A stretch of DNA of 54,963 nucleotides from Spirochaetes bacterium GWB1_60_80 (GCA_001829185.1 MIAR01000042.1:1-54963); one strand, 5' to 3'; numbered from the stretch's first letter, positions 35,781 through 45,364 are shown. The notes: a model not told the origin generated them from the sequence alone. Translations and numbers: made by a program.

Positions 35781-37841
35781 ATGGGTGCGATTGATCTTCC
35801 CAAAAGTCCTAACGTTTACCATCCCGAAAAGCCGAGCGCCGTCGGTTCCCGCAACTCCCTGGCCCAAGAAAACCGTGACCAGCAGAAGGAAGTCGACCAG
35901 CTGCTGCATGAGGAGACCAACAAGGTCCTGCATCATGTCAATTCCCGCTTGCCCAAGGAAGTCCTGGAGCGCCTCGATGTCATGGGCGGCCTGAAGGAAA
36001 AAGTCTACAATTACTTCAACCAGAACTACCAGAACATGTTCAACCGCTTCATCGTCACCACTGAAGATGAGATGGTCAAGAAGGTTCGCAACTTCATCGA
36101 CAAGGAAGAGACCAAATCCCTTGCCCGCTATACGCCAAAGGAAATCGCCGAGCTGCTTGACCAGGTTGGCGGCGCCGACAAGTTCAACACCGGTGAAATC
36201 GAGAAATCGATGGTCAACATGTTTGGCCATTTGCAGGGCCACATCCAGCGCGGCGTCAACGAACTGGAAAACCTGACCAACTCCCTCTTGCGCCAGAAGA
36301 CCGATGTCGGCGCCTTCATCCGCGGCGAGAACGCCTACTCGGTGGTGAAGTGCTCCTTCAAGGACAACATCTACAAGCCCAAGACGGTCTGCGACGTCAA
36401 GCTGTCGGTTAATATCCTCGATGCCGAGCTGATCAGCCCGATCTTCCATTACCAGGTTACGGTTGAATACTTGATCAAAGACCTCATTGCCAAGCACCTG
36501 ATCGATAATATCGACAAGGAAATCGAGGTCATCAAGGATCGCCTGGTTGACGAAGGCAAGGAAGAGCTTAACGATACCGAGATCATCTTCGAGAAGATGA
36601 AGAATATCCCGCGCTATACCGACGACGATGTCGAGAATCCCAAGTCCAAGCGCTACAGTATCATCGCCAAGGACCTGATGGATCGCATCAACAATCTGCG
36701 CGCCGAGATCGACCCTTCCACCTTCGACCAGCTGAATATTCGCGAGAACCTCAAAAAGGTGATCGACATCGAGAATATCCGCAACCGCGGTTACAACACC
36801 GCCGTCAACTCCCTGACCAGCATCCTGGATACCTCCAAGATGGGTTACCAGTACGTCGAAAACCTCAAGAATGCCCGCCTGCTGATTATCCGCGAGTATG
36901 AGGATACCGATCGAGCCGTGTTGCCGGACGAGCGCTACCAGATTCGCCTGCAGTATTACGACAACGCGCAGCTTATCGAAGAGCGCAAGGCTTACACCGT
37001 CCAGATCGAGAGCTTCAAGGTCGAAGTCCAGCACCTGTGGGATGTGCTCGAGATGATCTACGAGGACAGCAAGGCCCTCAAGCGCGTCAGCGACTTCACC
37101 GATCTGGCCAGGATCATGAAGAGCAAGATCCGCCGCAAGATCAAGGCCGCCACCGGCGACCCGCTCTACGAGGAAACCAACAAGGTTTGGGACGAGATTT
37201 CTTTCGTCGCTCCGGCCGAGACGGATGTCGAAGTCCTTAATCGCACGTATCTGTACGACAAGGACAAGGTCAAGAACCGCCTCATCCTGATGCGCGACAA
37301 AATGAAAACCATGTACGCCTATCAGTACCCGATTCAGCGCCGCGTTATGGAAGAGCGCCTTGAATTCCTGGAAAAGCGTTTCAATGTTTTCGATTACATG
37401 ATTAACCCCTTCCATATCCAGCCTGGTCTGCTGCTCGATATCGATATCTGCTCGATCAAGCGCAAGAAGGCCACCCTCGACGGCATGGCCAACGTGCTCA
37501 ACGAGTTCCTGCACGGCGTTTCCAAGGGCTTCCAGGACGCGGCCTTCGCCTCGTTCAGCCGCCGCCGCTCCACGGTGCGCGAGGATATCGCCCAGTCCTT
37601 CGCCGCGCCGACCAGCGAGGACGGACAGCCCGTCGACGCCGGCGCCGGTTATCTGGCGATGCTTAACGGACCTGAGCCGGTTATGGCCGATACGGTCAGC
37701 GTCACCGAGGCGCTGGCTCCGGCCCCCCGGGGCCGCAAGAGCGGCTCGACCGGCGTAGTCGACACCGGTGGCAAGAAAGCCGGTGGCAAGGGAAAACCGG
37801 CCGGCCGGAAGAAAGCCGGCGGCGATATTAGGGAAATGTAA
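35781..37841 (+). CDS. cfpA: cytoplasmic filament protein A
   Basis: 686 residues, close to the roughly 680 of Treponema pallidum CfpA, the subunit of the ribbon of cytoplasmic filaments that runs under the periplasmic flagella of treponemes. The sequence is rich in charged, helical segments throughout: the N-terminal [20 protein letters not shown], the [19 protein letters not shown] region near 250, and further helices to about 590. There are no membrane segments. The C-terminal 60 residues are Gly/Lys/Ala-rich and probably disordered. ATG at 35781 follows AAGGAG by 7 bases and a strong promoter. Recognition rests on overall sequence memory and on neighbours, since the family has no catalytic motif. 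It marks the organism as treponeme-related. Confidence 0.88.
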   Translation: MGAIDLPKSPNVYHPEKPSAVGSRNSLAQENRDQQKEVDQLLHEETNKVLHHVNSRLPKEVLERLDVMGGLKEKVYNYFNQNYQNMFNRFIVTTEDEMVKKVRNFIDKEETKSLARYTPKEIAELLDQVGGADKFNTGEIEKSMVNMFGHLQGHIQRGVNELENLTNSLLRQKTDVGAFIRGENAYSVVKCSFKDNIYKPKTVCDVKLSVNILDAELISPIFHYQVTVEYLIKDLIAKHLIDNIDKEIEVIKDRLVDEGKEELNDTEIIFEKMKNIPRYTDDDVENPKSKRYSIIAKDLMDRINNLRAEIDPSTFDQLNIRENLKKVIDIENIRNRGYNTAVNSLTSILDTSKMGYQYVENLKNARLLIIREYEDTDRAVLPDERYQIRLQYYDNAQLIEERKAYTVQIESFKVEVQHLWDVLEMIYEDSKALKRVSDFTDLARIMKSKIRRKIKAATGDPLYEETNKVWDEISFVAPAETDVEVLNRTYLYDKDKVKNRLILMRDKMKTMYAYQYPIQRRVMEERLEFLEKRFNVFDYMINPFHIQPGLLLDIDICSIKRKKATLDGMANVLNEFLHGVSKGFQDAAFASFSRRRSTVREDIAQSFAAPTSEDGQPVDAGAGYLAMLNGPEPVMADTVSVTEALAPAPRGRKSGSTGVVDTGGKKAGGKGKPAGRKKAGGDIREM

Positions 37842-37854
37842 TTCCGACCTACGG

Positions 37855-37885
37855 CGCCCCCCTGCAGAGGGGGGCGTTTCTATCA
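37855..37885 (+). terminator. GC-rich hairpin after cfpA
   Basis: CGCCCCCCT (37855-37863) pairs perfectly with AGGGGGGCG (37868-37876) around the loop GCAG, followed by TTTCT. The T-run is short, so termination may be partial. The structure would let cfpA be made in excess of the two genes downstream, which otherwise lack a visible promoter. Confidence 0.6.
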
Positions 37886-37900
37886 AGGAAGAAGGTGTAC

Positions 37901-38962
37901 ATGACTACGAGCAGTTGTAAGTTTGAAATGTTGTCGAGCCGTCAGCTCTTCAATGAATCGGTTCGGCATGTCAAGGCAACCATCGCCATCGCGGACAGGG
38001 TTCAGTCAGGCGAGAACCTGGCCGACGTGCTCAACGATATGCTCGATGAGAAGTCGCTCGTCGATAATCAGCTTTCGGCGGTAATTTCCATGATGCTGGT
38101 TGATAAATTCGCTTATACCACCGCTACCCGCAATCTGTCCTCCGTCGAAACCGAATTGGCCAAGATCCATGAAAGTGTCAAGCATTGGAACGCCGTGGAT
38201 GTCGTCGCGGTTTACCATCACCCGGATCTTGGCGCCGTCGCCATCAATCCGAAGAACTCATCGCACTTCGCCCGGCTTGACCGGTTGAATAAGACTGAAT
38301 TGCTGGCAGTGTACGTTGGTAGTTTCGGGAAGACGCTGGACAAGACAATCGCGTCCAAAGCCGTCGACGCCTTGTTGGCCGCTTTCGAGGGCCGTACTGG
38401 CAAGGTTGATGCCGGCTTGCTGAAAGGTGCGTGTACGTATAAACAGAAAGTCGAAAAACTTGCCAAGGTTCCAAAAACCAAAGCTGTCGGCCGCCCGTCC
38501 ACCAAGACCAAGCCGAAGGCTGGCGGCGCGGTAGCCAGCGCCGGCCAGGCCAAAGCTGATGCCTCGGCCGGCACGATGGCCGCTGCCTCGACCGCTGCCG
38601 CCGCGCCGGTTCAAGCCGTCGCCCGAACTTCCAGCCGCATGACCCCGATGTATGGTGTCCCGGTTACCAACGAGCTCTTCCACAATGGCAATGTGGAAGC
38701 CTGGAAGCGTATCATCGAAAGCTACAAGGCCAAACATGCTGGCCTTGAGGTGCTAGTCTACTACGATGGCGAACGCATCACCAATCTCAATGCTTTGTTC
38801 AAGTGGGGCAAAGTCAAGCACGGCAGCATGATCCAGTTCGCCGTGGCCGGCGAAGACGTGACCGATGTCGCCAAATTGCAGCGTTACCTGCGCCAGGGTG
38901 CCAGCAACATGTTTGAAGCGTTCCTGCGCGGACCGGTCAACGGCGTGCTGTCCCTGTTCTGA
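37901..38962 (+). CDS. treponemal protein of unknown function between cfpA and ppdK
   Basis: 353 residues, soluble. Three parts: a helical N-terminal region (to about 170), a low-complexity Lys/Ala/Gly-rich linker (about 180-240), and a compact C-terminal domain (about 245-353) beginning MTPMYGVPVTNELFHNGNVE and containing LFKWGKVKHG and LQRYLRQGAS. The C-terminal domain resembles, from memory, hypothetical proteins at the same position in other treponemes; no function is known to me. The ATG at 37901 has AAGGAAGAAGG upstream; a GTG two codons earlier is possible. It is cotranscribed with ppdK 20 bases downstream and perhaps with cfpA through the weak terminator. Confidence 0.75.
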   Translation: MTTSSCKFEMLSSRQLFNESVRHVKATIAIADRVQSGENLADVLNDMLDEKSLVDNQLSAVISMMLVDKFAYTTATRNLSSVETELAKIHESVKHWNAVDVVAVYHHPDLGAVAINPKNSSHFARLDRLNKTELLAVYVGSFGKTLDKTIASKAVDALLAAFEGRTGKVDAGLLKGACTYKQKVEKLAKVPKTKAVGRPSTKTKPKAGGAVASAGQAKADASAGTMAAASTAAAAPVQAVARTSSRMTPMYGVPVTNELFHNGNVEAWKRIIESYKAKHAGLEVLVYYDGERITNLNALFKWGKVKHGSMIQFAVAGEDVTDVAKLQRYLRQGASNMFEAFLRGPVNGVLSLF

Positions 38963-38982
38963 GGCGATGAAAGGAGCAATTG

Positions 38983-41631
38983 GTGAAAAATAACGTACAT
39001 TTCTTCAGCCAGAATACCACAATAAAGGGCAACGTCGATCTTCAGAAGCTGGGGCAGCGCGGCCGGCAGGCCAATGAATTCGCCGTGCTTAAATTTCCGA
39101 TTCTGCCTGGTTTTATAATCGATTCCGACGTGGCCAGCAAATTGGCCGATGAGAAAGTCATCGCGGCGCTCAAGCCGTTCATCAAGCAGGTGGAGGCCAT
39201 CGTCGAGAAGAAATTGGCCGCCGACAACAATCCCTTGCTGCTCAAGATCGTACTGTCGCCCAACCTGGCCATCTCCAATTATCCAACCTTGCACAATTTT
39301 GGCCTAACCAGGCAAACCGTTAAGGGTTTTAATCTTTTCGTCGGCGCCAACTTCACCGCCCACGAGGTGGTATTCCTGTCGCGCGGTATGCTCAAGATCG
39401 AAGAGAAGATCGCCGAGCTCGAGAACCGTACCGATGACCTGATGAAGATTCGGGCGCGAATTGTCGGCGCCAGTAACGTGCTGGACTCCGAGGCGGCCGA
39501 ATCCAAGGCTGAAGCCCTGATGGATGCCTATGCCGACTTGTTGCCCAAGGGCTTCTTCGACGACGCCGAGCAGCAGCTCGAGATTGCCCTCCAGCGGATT
39601 TCGCTCATGTTGGCCCTGGATGCCCAGGATGACGAGGATACGGCTATCTTGGTGCAGCCGATGGTCTATGGCAACTACTGCAAGAATTCGGCTTCCGGCG
39701 CCTTCTATACCCGCAACGTGGTAACTGGCGATAAGCATCTGCAGGGTGAATACTTCGAGGAGCGTTTCGACGAGATCGGCGCCGAGGGCAAGGATATCAA
39801 CAAGATCGCCCCACAGCATCTCAAGCCGCTCGAGAAGATCGCCCAGATATTGGAAGACCAGCACACTGAAATCCGGCAGGTTCGCTTCACCATCGAGAAC
39901 AACAAGCTGTGGCTGATTGAGCAGCGTCAGGTTGTGGCCAAGAGCACCCAGTCCGACATGCGTCTGTACCTGGATCTCCACAAGCGCAAGGTGGTGGATG
40001 ATGCCTTCCTGATTAATTCCATCCAGCCGGCCCGTCTGGCCGAGATTCTGCATCCCATCATCAACATTGCCAGCGTCAAGAAACTGAAGGGTCTGGCAGG
40101 TGGCATCACGGGCGCGCCAGGCGCGGCCATTGGCCGGGTCTTTTTCTCGACTGAAAGCCTGTTGGACGCCTTCAGGATCGCTCAGCAAAAGGGTGAGGAC
40201 AAGCGCCTGATCCTCTGCATGACCTCGACCTTTGCCGAGGACGTCAAGGCCATCGAGGTGGCAAGCGGCGTTCTGTCGTGTGAAGGCGGCTATTCCGCGC
40301 ACGCCTCGGTTGTGGCGCGGCAATACGGCAAGGTTTCCCTCGTTAAGCCGGAAATGAAGATTCGCGGCCGCAAGGCTACTATCGGCGATTTTGTCTTTAA
40401 CGAGGGCGATTTTATCACCATCAATGTGCCTTACCATGGTGAGCCGCATGTCTGGCAGGGGACGGCCGAGCTGATCGAGCCCGATCCAGCCGAATCCGGG
40501 CTGTTCGATTTCATCGCCATCGTCAAGAAGAACATGAAGCACTTCCATGTCCGGGCCAATGCCGACAATCCGCGCGACACCGCCCTGGCGCTGCAATTCG
40601 GCGCCGATGGCATCGGCTTGTGCCGCACCGAGCACATGTTCTTTAACGAGAAGCGCATCAACGTCTTCCGCGAGATGATTCTGGCCGAAAATGCCGCCGC
40701 GCGCGAGAAGGCGCTCAAGAAGCTGGAAAGCATGCAGCGCGACGATTTCTACAGCCTGTTCAAGATCATGGCGGGCAAAGAAGTGACTATACGCCTGCTG
40801 GACGCGCCGCTCCATGAGTTCCTGCCGCACAACGAGACGGAATTCGAAGCCTTCATGGCGCACCTGAACAGCGGTGGCAAGAAGGGCAAGGCAACGGTCT
40901 CCAAGAGTGAGCTCAAGGCCAGGATCGATACCTTGGCCGAGTTTAATCCGATGCTCGGCCACCGTGGCTGTCGCATCGCCGTCAGCTACCCGGCAATTTA
41001 CGCCATGCAGATGCGGGCCATCTTCCAGGCCGTCTATCAGCTCAAGTCCGAGAAAGTCGACGTTATGCCGGAAATCATGATTCCGATAGTCATGAATTCG
41101 GCGGAGCTAAAGCTGATCATTTATGGCAAGAAGATCGAAGGCACTACCTACAAGGGCTTGGTCGAGATCGAGGAAGAAATCCGTAAGGAGTTCAAGGCCA
41201 AACCGTGTGAGTACCGCAAGGGCACCATGATCGAGCTGCCGGCGGCCGCGCTGCAGGCTGGCGAGATCGCGCGCTACAGCGAGTTCTTCAGCTTTGGAAC
41301 CAATGATCTGACTCAGACCACCCTGGGCATCAGCCGCGACGATTTCAACAGTTTCATGCCGGATTATTCGCTGTTCGATTTGGTTGAGGGCAATCCGTTC
41401 AGCAACCTAGTCACCCCGGTCAAGGAATTGGTCGGGCTGGCCGTGCGGCGTGGTAAGATGACCCGTCCCGGCCTGACGACCGGCCTGTGCGGCGAGCATG
41501 GCGCCAACCCGGATAACATCCGCTTCTGCATGGAAGCCGGTCTCGATTACGTCTCTTGTTCGCCTTATTCCGTGCCGATCGCCTGCCTGGCCATCGCCCA
41601 GCTGGAGTTTGAACGAGCCAAAGCCACCTGA
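38983..41631 (+). CDS. ppdK: pyruvate phosphate dikinase-like enzyme with an altered nucleotide-binding domain
   Basis: 882 residues, full length for PPDK (pyruvate + ATP + Pi to PEP + AMP + PPi). The swivelling phosphohistidine domain (GGYSAHASVVAR, His440) and the PEP/pyruvate domain look intact: GLCRTEHMF, RLLDAPLHEFLP, PEIMIPIV, SFGTNDLTQ and GLCGEHG (Cys836). The N-terminal ATP-grasp part has lost several nucleotide contacts by hand alignment: the GGKGAN lysine is Arg26, the VRSGA arginine is Val90, and QDIEFTIE reads RQVRFTIE, with Q299 and R301 replacing Asp and Glu. The ATP half-reaction may therefore differ. AAGGAG is 6 bases from GTG 38983 and 3 bases from TTG 38980, so GTG is preferred. 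Last gene of the cfpA block, with a terminator after it. Confidence 0.88.
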   Translation: MKNNVHFFSQNTTIKGNVDLQKLGQRGRQANEFAVLKFPILPGFIIDSDVASKLADEKVIAALKPFIKQVEAIVEKKLAADNNPLLLKIVLSPNLAISNYPTLHNFGLTRQTVKGFNLFVGANFTAHEVVFLSRGMLKIEEKIAELENRTDDLMKIRARIVGASNVLDSEAAESKAEALMDAYADLLPKGFFDDAEQQLEIALQRISLMLALDAQDDEDTAILVQPMVYGNYCKNSASGAFYTRNVVTGDKHLQGEYFEERFDEIGAEGKDINKIAPQHLKPLEKIAQILEDQHTEIRQVRFTIENNKLWLIEQRQVVAKSTQSDMRLYLDLHKRKVVDDAFLINSIQPARLAEILHPIINIASVKKLKGLAGGITGAPGAAIGRVFFSTESLLDAFRIAQQKGEDKRLILCMTSTFAEDVKAIEVASGVLSCEGGYSAHASVVARQYGKVSLVKPEMKIRGRKATIGDFVFNEGDFITINVPYHGEPHVWQGTAELIEPDPAESGLFDFIAIVKKNMKHFHVRANADNPRDTALALQFGADGIGLCRTEHMFFNEKRINVFREMILAENAAAREKALKKLESMQRDDFYSLFKIMAGKEVTIRLLDAPLHEFLPHNETEFEAFMAHLNSGGKKGKATVSKSELKARIDTLAEFNPMLGHRGCRIAVSYPAIYAMQMRAIFQAVYQLKSEKVDVMPEIMIPIVMNSAELKLIIYGKKIEGTTYKGLVEIEEEIRKEFKAKPCEYRKGTMIELPAAALQAGEIARYSEFFSFGTNDLTQTTLGISRDDFNSFMPDYSLFDLVEGNPFSNLVTPVKELVGLAVRRGKMTRPGLTTGLCGEHGANPDNIRFCMEAGLDYVSCSPYSVPIACLAIAQLEFERAKAT

Positions 41632-41648
41632 TACGGCCTGACAATTAA

Positions 41649-41690
41649 AAAGCCGTCCGGTTGCCTAACAGCAACTGGACGGCTTTCTTG
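41649..41690. terminator. bidirectional intrinsic terminator after ppdK
   Basis: A 16-base stem with one mismatch (41649-41664 against 41671-41686) around the loop CTAACA. It is followed on the plus strand by CTTGTTT and on the minus strand by TTTTAATTG. It lies between the convergent ppdK and hypothetical genes and can serve both. Confidence 0.8.
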
Positions 41691-41783
41691 TTTGTGCAGG
41701 CTGGCCAGGTGAACCAGCCAGACAGAACCCAGGTTGGTAGGCCAGGTTGGCCGGCGGGGGCGCCGGTCGACATCGTTACCGAT

Positions 41784-42341
41784 TTAGGAGCTGAAATCGA
41801 CCATCATGGCCTCTTTGAGTTTGAGTGAGATTAGTTTGGAAAGTTTCTTGGCATCGGGACCGGGAACGCCGGCCTCCTTGTTCAAGGTTTTTTCGAAGAA
41901 CAGGGCCAGGCTCTCGAAGACGTCGGGCAGCCCGTAAAAGAAAATCGCGAAATTGACGCTGGTCGGCCGCATGATGGTGAAGGAAGTGTAGGCGATGACC
42001 GCTTCCTTACCGTAATAAACCTTGGTCTGATTCTTGCAGGTATGGAGTTCTAGTTCGCTAAAGCGGTGCGGTACCTTTTCGGCCATAGTACGGATATAGG
42101 GCTCTTCCGCCTTGTGGGCATAATCGGCCGGTTCTACCAGTATATGGAGTTTTTTGCCATCCGACTGGAAGGTCAAGCCTTCTTCGGTTGGATAAATCGA
42201 CTTGACGTTGTTGTAGGACACGACTTCATACCGTGAATAAGCCGAGGTCGCCGAGAAGAACGACGATACAATGAACCCATGCTCGTTGGGCAATTTGCTT
42301 TTCTGGTATGCATCGAACAGATCCATAGCTTTCAGAGCCAT
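41784..42341 (-). CDS. hypothetical protein
   Basis: 185 residues, not recognised. It is predicted soluble, with mixed alpha/beta sequence and a hydrophobic stretch VNFAIFFYGLPDVFESLALFF near residues 128-150 that could be a core strand-helix pair rather than a membrane segment. A conserved-looking centre contains YPTEEGLTF and KKLHILVEPADY. GGAGG lies 5 bases before the ATG at 42341, and a good promoter stands upstream. It is monocistronic, ending at the shared terminator after ppdK; a MITE copy lies just behind its promoter. Confidence 0.75.
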   Translation of the reverse strand: MALKAMDLFDAYQKSKLPNEHGFIVSSFFSATSAYSRYEVVSYNNVKSIYPTEEGLTFQSDGKKLHILVEPADYAHKAEEPYIRTMAEKVPHRFSELELHTCKNQTKVYYGKEAVIAYTSFTIMRPTSVNFAIFFYGLPDVFESLALFFEKTLNKEAGVPGPDAKKLSKLISLKLKEAMMVDFSS

Positions 42342-42370
42342 TGTAACCTCCGCAGTCTTGAACTATCTCC

Positions 42371-42399
42371 ACTATATACGATAAATGGGCAACACTCAA
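42371..42399 (-). promoter_or_regulatory. promoter of the hypothetical gene at 41784
   Basis: On the minus strand: -35 TTGAGT (42399-42394), a 17-base spacer and -10 TATAGT (42376-42371). Runs of A directly upstream (complement of the T-runs at 42401-42420) could act as an UP element. Transcription would begin about 20-25 bases before the ATG. Confidence 0.55.
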
Positions 42400-42431
42400 G
42401 TTTTTTTGGGGCTTTTTTTTAGGCTGAAGCT

Positions 42432-42667
42432 AGGCGTCTGTCGGGTTTTGGATTTTGGCCCAGCGAAAGCGAGCCACGTGTGGAAAATAGGTGAGGATTG
42501 AGGGTCATACTTCCGGTATGACCCGATTGACGAGCCGATTTTAGGCCGTGGGGCGCTGAGATCGGCCCCAAAGCGTGAAAAATCTCCCGAAATTCTGGAT
42601 TCTTCAGATTTGTTTCTCAATTTTCCCTGACAATCATTCTTCGCGTTCCAAAGCCCGACCGACTCCT
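42432..42667. mobile_element. 236-bp MITE-like element, copy 1
   Basis: Non-coding element with terminal inverted repeats of about 20 bases (left AGGCGTCTGTCGGGTTTTGG, right end the complement of AGGAGTCGGTCGGGCTTTGG). It is close to 87% identical by eye, over exactly the same length, to 50425-50660. An internal hairpin (42502-42510 with 42516-42524) sits at the same offset in both copies. No transposase is inside, so it would need a full-length relative elsewhere. The right end runs into the TPR gene and provides its stop codon. In this copy TA stands just inside or at both ends, but a target duplication is not certain. Confidence 0.85.
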
Positions 42668-44550
42668 AACTTGGCGGCTCTGGCTTCGTAGCGGGCGGCC
42701 ATTTCATTGGATCCGCTTTTCTTGTAGAGTTTAGCTAGGTTACGCAAGGGACGGGGGTCGGCCGGGGCCAGCTCTACGGCTTTGCCAAAGGCTTCGCAGG
42801 CCGCCTCGACCTTGTTTTGCCTAGCTAGGAGCAAGCCCAGTGCCAGCCAGGCGTCGGCCTTGGTTTTGAGGTAGGCGGCGCCCCGGGTCAGCAGCTCGAC
42901 GGCCAGGTGGTGGCTGCCGGATTTTTCCAGACAGAGTGCCAGGGCCAGCAGGTAGTCCTGGTTCCTGGGATCGGCCGAAAGCAGGCTACGGTAATGGATG
43001 GCGGCCTCGCGATAATGCCCGGTGTTGCGATAACAAATAGCTAGGATGGCGCTGTTGCCGCGGCTGGCGGCGTCGTACGGGAAGCCGGCCTCCAGAACGG
43101 CTAGCGCCGTTGTCCAGTCATGGTTGGCCACCAGCTTTCGGATGTACTCGCGCCGTATTTTGACATTGTCGGGGTAGCTGGCCAGATATTCGCCATAGCG
43201 CCCCATCTCCAGCCGGCTATCGCCAAGCGATTCGGCCACGGCGATCAGGTAGAGCCGGGCCAGGTCATTTTCGCCGTCCAGTTCCAGCAGCTTCTCGAAC
43301 CAAGGTCCGGCCAAATCCGGCCGGCCGGTCTTGAACAGGCATTCGGCCAGGATAAACATCAAGCGGCGGTCGCCCGGTTTGCGGTGCATCAATTCCTGGA
43401 CGCGCGGCAGCAGACTGGCGGCGGCGACGCCTTCCCGGGACTGGCAGAGAACATCCAGATAGGCGGCGTCCGGCTTGTCCGCGCCGCGTTGCGCCGCCGC
43501 GGCCGCCGCCGCCCGGGCTTCGCGGTACTGCCCGGTTTCCCAGTAGGCCAGGGCCAGGGCCAGCCGGATGGCCGATGACTTCGGGTCGGCCTCGGCCGCG
43601 CGCTTGAAATGCTCGATGGCCTGTGGAAAGCGTCCCAGCTCGAAATTGGCTTGGGCGGCGATTACCCGGATAATTGGCTCTTTTTCACCCTTGCGCAACA
43701 AGGTCAAGGCTGAGCGCAGGGCGCTTCTGGTCTGTCCGTTCTGGAGGGCGGCCAAGGCCCGCCAGCGCTCTAAAGCATCACTGGACCATGGTGTGGTGGC
43801 ATCCCCGGGCAACTGGATGCCCAGGCCGTCGAGTAACTGGTAGCCCTCTTGTTGCTGGCCGGTGGCCAGCAGCAGGACCGCCATTTGCAGGCGGATGGCG
43901 GTATCGTCCGGGTTGTCCTGGCGGGCGCGCTGCAGGTCTGCCAAGGCGGCCTGCAGCATGCCCAACTCGCGGCAGGCGGCGGACCGGTACAGCCTGGCCG
44001 TGGTGCTGTCGCCGCCGTTCTTGATGACGAAGTCCAGAATCTGCCGGCTGCTGTCGGCCTTGCCGTGGTGCAGGTGGCTGATAGCCAGGACCAATAGGGC
44101 ATTGCGGTAGGCCCGGAAGATGGCCGGGTCGTTTGGCGTCTGGATATGGGCTTGCTCAAGGCTTTCCACCGCGTGGGCCGGCCGACGCAGCTTGAGCTCG
44201 GCAAAACCGCGCAAGGCCAGGCTTTGGGCATTGCTGCGGCCAAGCTGGGTGGCCCGATGGAGGCAGCGCAGGGCGTCGCGCGGCCGTTGGGCCGACAGGA
44301 AACTGCGCCCCAGGAAAAACCAGGCCTCGCCGCTGTCCGGCACCTTCTCCAGGTATTTCTGGATGGCCACCAAGGCGCGCGGGTAGTCGCCCATGGCATG
44401 ACGGGTTCGACCCAGGTAGAGTAGGGCCTCCGGCAGTTCGTCAGCCTCGGCCGCCAGCCTGGTCAACAGGTCGAGGGCCGTATCGTAGTCGCGCCGGCCG
44501 CCGGCGGCTAAGGCCTTGTCTAGGATGGCCTGCTGATTCTTGATGCTCAT
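42634..44550 (-). CDS. large TPR-repeat protein with a MITE-derived C-terminus
   Basis: 638 residues made almost entirely of tetratricopeptide repeats (about 15 units, with recurring A-x-Y-x-G/A and helix-turn-helix spacing). It has no signal peptide, so it is probably a cytoplasmic scaffold. The last 10 residues (GVGRALEREE) and the stop codon lie inside the MITE at 42432-42667; the DUF3783-like protein ends almost identically. The original C-terminus was therefore probably replaced when the element inserted. ATG at 44550 has no strong ribosome site and is 10 bases after the HD-domain gene, so translation may depend on it. Likely part of the murE-ddl-HD-TPR transcript. Confidence 0.85.
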   Translation of the reverse strand: MSIKNQQAILDKALAAGGRRDYDTALDLLTRLAAEADELPEALLYLGRTRHAMGDYPRALVAIQKYLEKVPDSGEAWFFLGRSFLSAQRPRDALRCLHRATQLGRSNAQSLALRGFAELKLRRPAHAVESLEQAHIQTPNDPAIFRAYRNALLVLAISHLHHGKADSSRQILDFVIKNGGDSTTARLYRSAACRELGMLQAALADLQRARQDNPDDTAIRLQMAVLLLATGQQQEGYQLLDGLGIQLPGDATTPWSSDALERWRALAALQNGQTRSALRSALTLLRKGEKEPIIRVIAAQANFELGRFPQAIEHFKRAAEADPKSSAIRLALALAYWETGQYREARAAAAAAAQRGADKPDAAYLDVLCQSREGVAAASLLPRVQELMHRKPGDRRLMFILAECLFKTGRPDLAGPWFEKLLELDGENDLARLYLIAVAESLGDSRLEMGRYGEYLASYPDNVKIRREYIRKLVANHDWTTALAVLEAGFPYDAASRGNSAILAICYRNTGHYREAAIHYRSLLSADPRNQDYLLALALCLEKSGSHHLAVELLTRGAAYLKTKADAWLALGLLLARQNKVEAACEAFGKAVELAPADPRPLRNLAKLYKKSGSNEMAARYEARAAKLGVGRALEREE

Positions 44551-44560
44551 GCTAGCCGCT

Positions 44561-45364
44561 TCATCCCAGATAGCGGCGCGGTTCTTGACCGAGGACCGCC
44601 GCGTTCAGCTCAACATACTGCTTGACCGGGCTGGTGTTGATCTTGTGCAGCAAGACCTCCTCGACTTGGAAGAAGCCGACCGATTCCTGCATAGTGATGT
44701 CGATTTGGATGGGGCGGTTTTGGCCATGGCTGATGACGACGTCGGTAATAGCCGCGGCCGAATATTGGTGGATGTCCCCGGCCTTGGGTTCGGTGGACAG
44801 CAGCATCGGGATGCGCGAGCGGCCTTTTTTCATGTCGCAACCGTCGGCGATCAGGATCAGGCCGGCTTCCAGCGAATGGATGCGTTGGGTGGTCATGTGG
44901 CCCTCGATGCCTTCGATGGCCACGCTGCGGATAGCTACCAGGCGGCCGAGTTGCGTGGGGAGGATTTCCTGCAACAGGCGGGTGATGACCGGGTAGGCGA
45001 AAATGGCGCTGTTCATCTCGTGGTTCTGTCGACCCACCGCCATGCCGATATCGTGCAGGAAGGAGGCTAGCATCACGGCCATGCGGCTATCTTCATAGCT
45101 GCCGGCCTCGTCCTGCTCCAGGCTGGTCTTGATGCCGGACTCATGCAAGTAGCCCAGCATGTTAAGGGCATTGATGAGCGCGGTGCGCATGTGGACCGGT
45201 CCGTGGTCGTTGAAGTTGAGCCGCCGGATGGAAACCACGTTGGCGTATTCCTGCATCTCCTGGATTTCTGGATCAGCGATCATCAATTCGGCCAGGCGGT
45301 GGGCCAGACCGGCGGTCATGCCCAGTATCCGCTTGTCCAGCGACATTTCCTTGGCGCTTTTCAT
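44561..45364 (-). CDS. HD-domain metal-dependent phosphohydrolase-like protein
   Basis: 267 residues with an HD-domain arrangement: NDHGPVH (H54, H58), the HD pair in SFLHDIGMAVG (H104-D105), H115, and a later LIADGCDMKKGRSRIP near residue 175. HD proteins hydrolyse phosphoesters, often nucleotides or cyclic dinucleotides; the substrate cannot be named here. The C-terminal 80 residues form an additional domain I do not recognise. The ATG at 45364 has GGAGG 5 bases upstream, so the open frame to 45427 is not used. It follows ddl by 16 bases and precedes the TPR gene by 10. Confidence 0.82.
   Translation of the reverse strand: MKSAKEMSLDKRILGMTAGLAHRLAELMIADPEIQEMQEYANVVSIRRLNFNDHGPVHMRTALINALNMLGYLHESGIKTSLEQDEAGSYEDSRMAVMLASFLHDIGMAVGRQNHEMNSAIFAYPVITRLLQEILPTQLGRLVAIRSVAIEGIEGHMTTQRIHSLEAGLILIADGCDMKKGRSRIPMLLSTEPKAGDIHQYSAAAITDVVISHGQNRPIQIDITMQESVGFFQVEEVLLHKINTSPVKQYVELNAAVLGQEPRRYLG

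Noticed and set aside
35739..37886. A 715-codon open frame on the minus strand opposite cfpA
   Set aside because: Mirror of the CfpA coding sequence; the plus strand has promoter, ribosome site and family match, the minus strand has none.
42396..42620. A 74-codon frame inside MITE copy 1 that resembles a frame in copy 2
   Set aside because: The two copies differ mostly at amino-acid-changing positions and the frame has no function or ribosome site; similarity comes from the shared DNA element.
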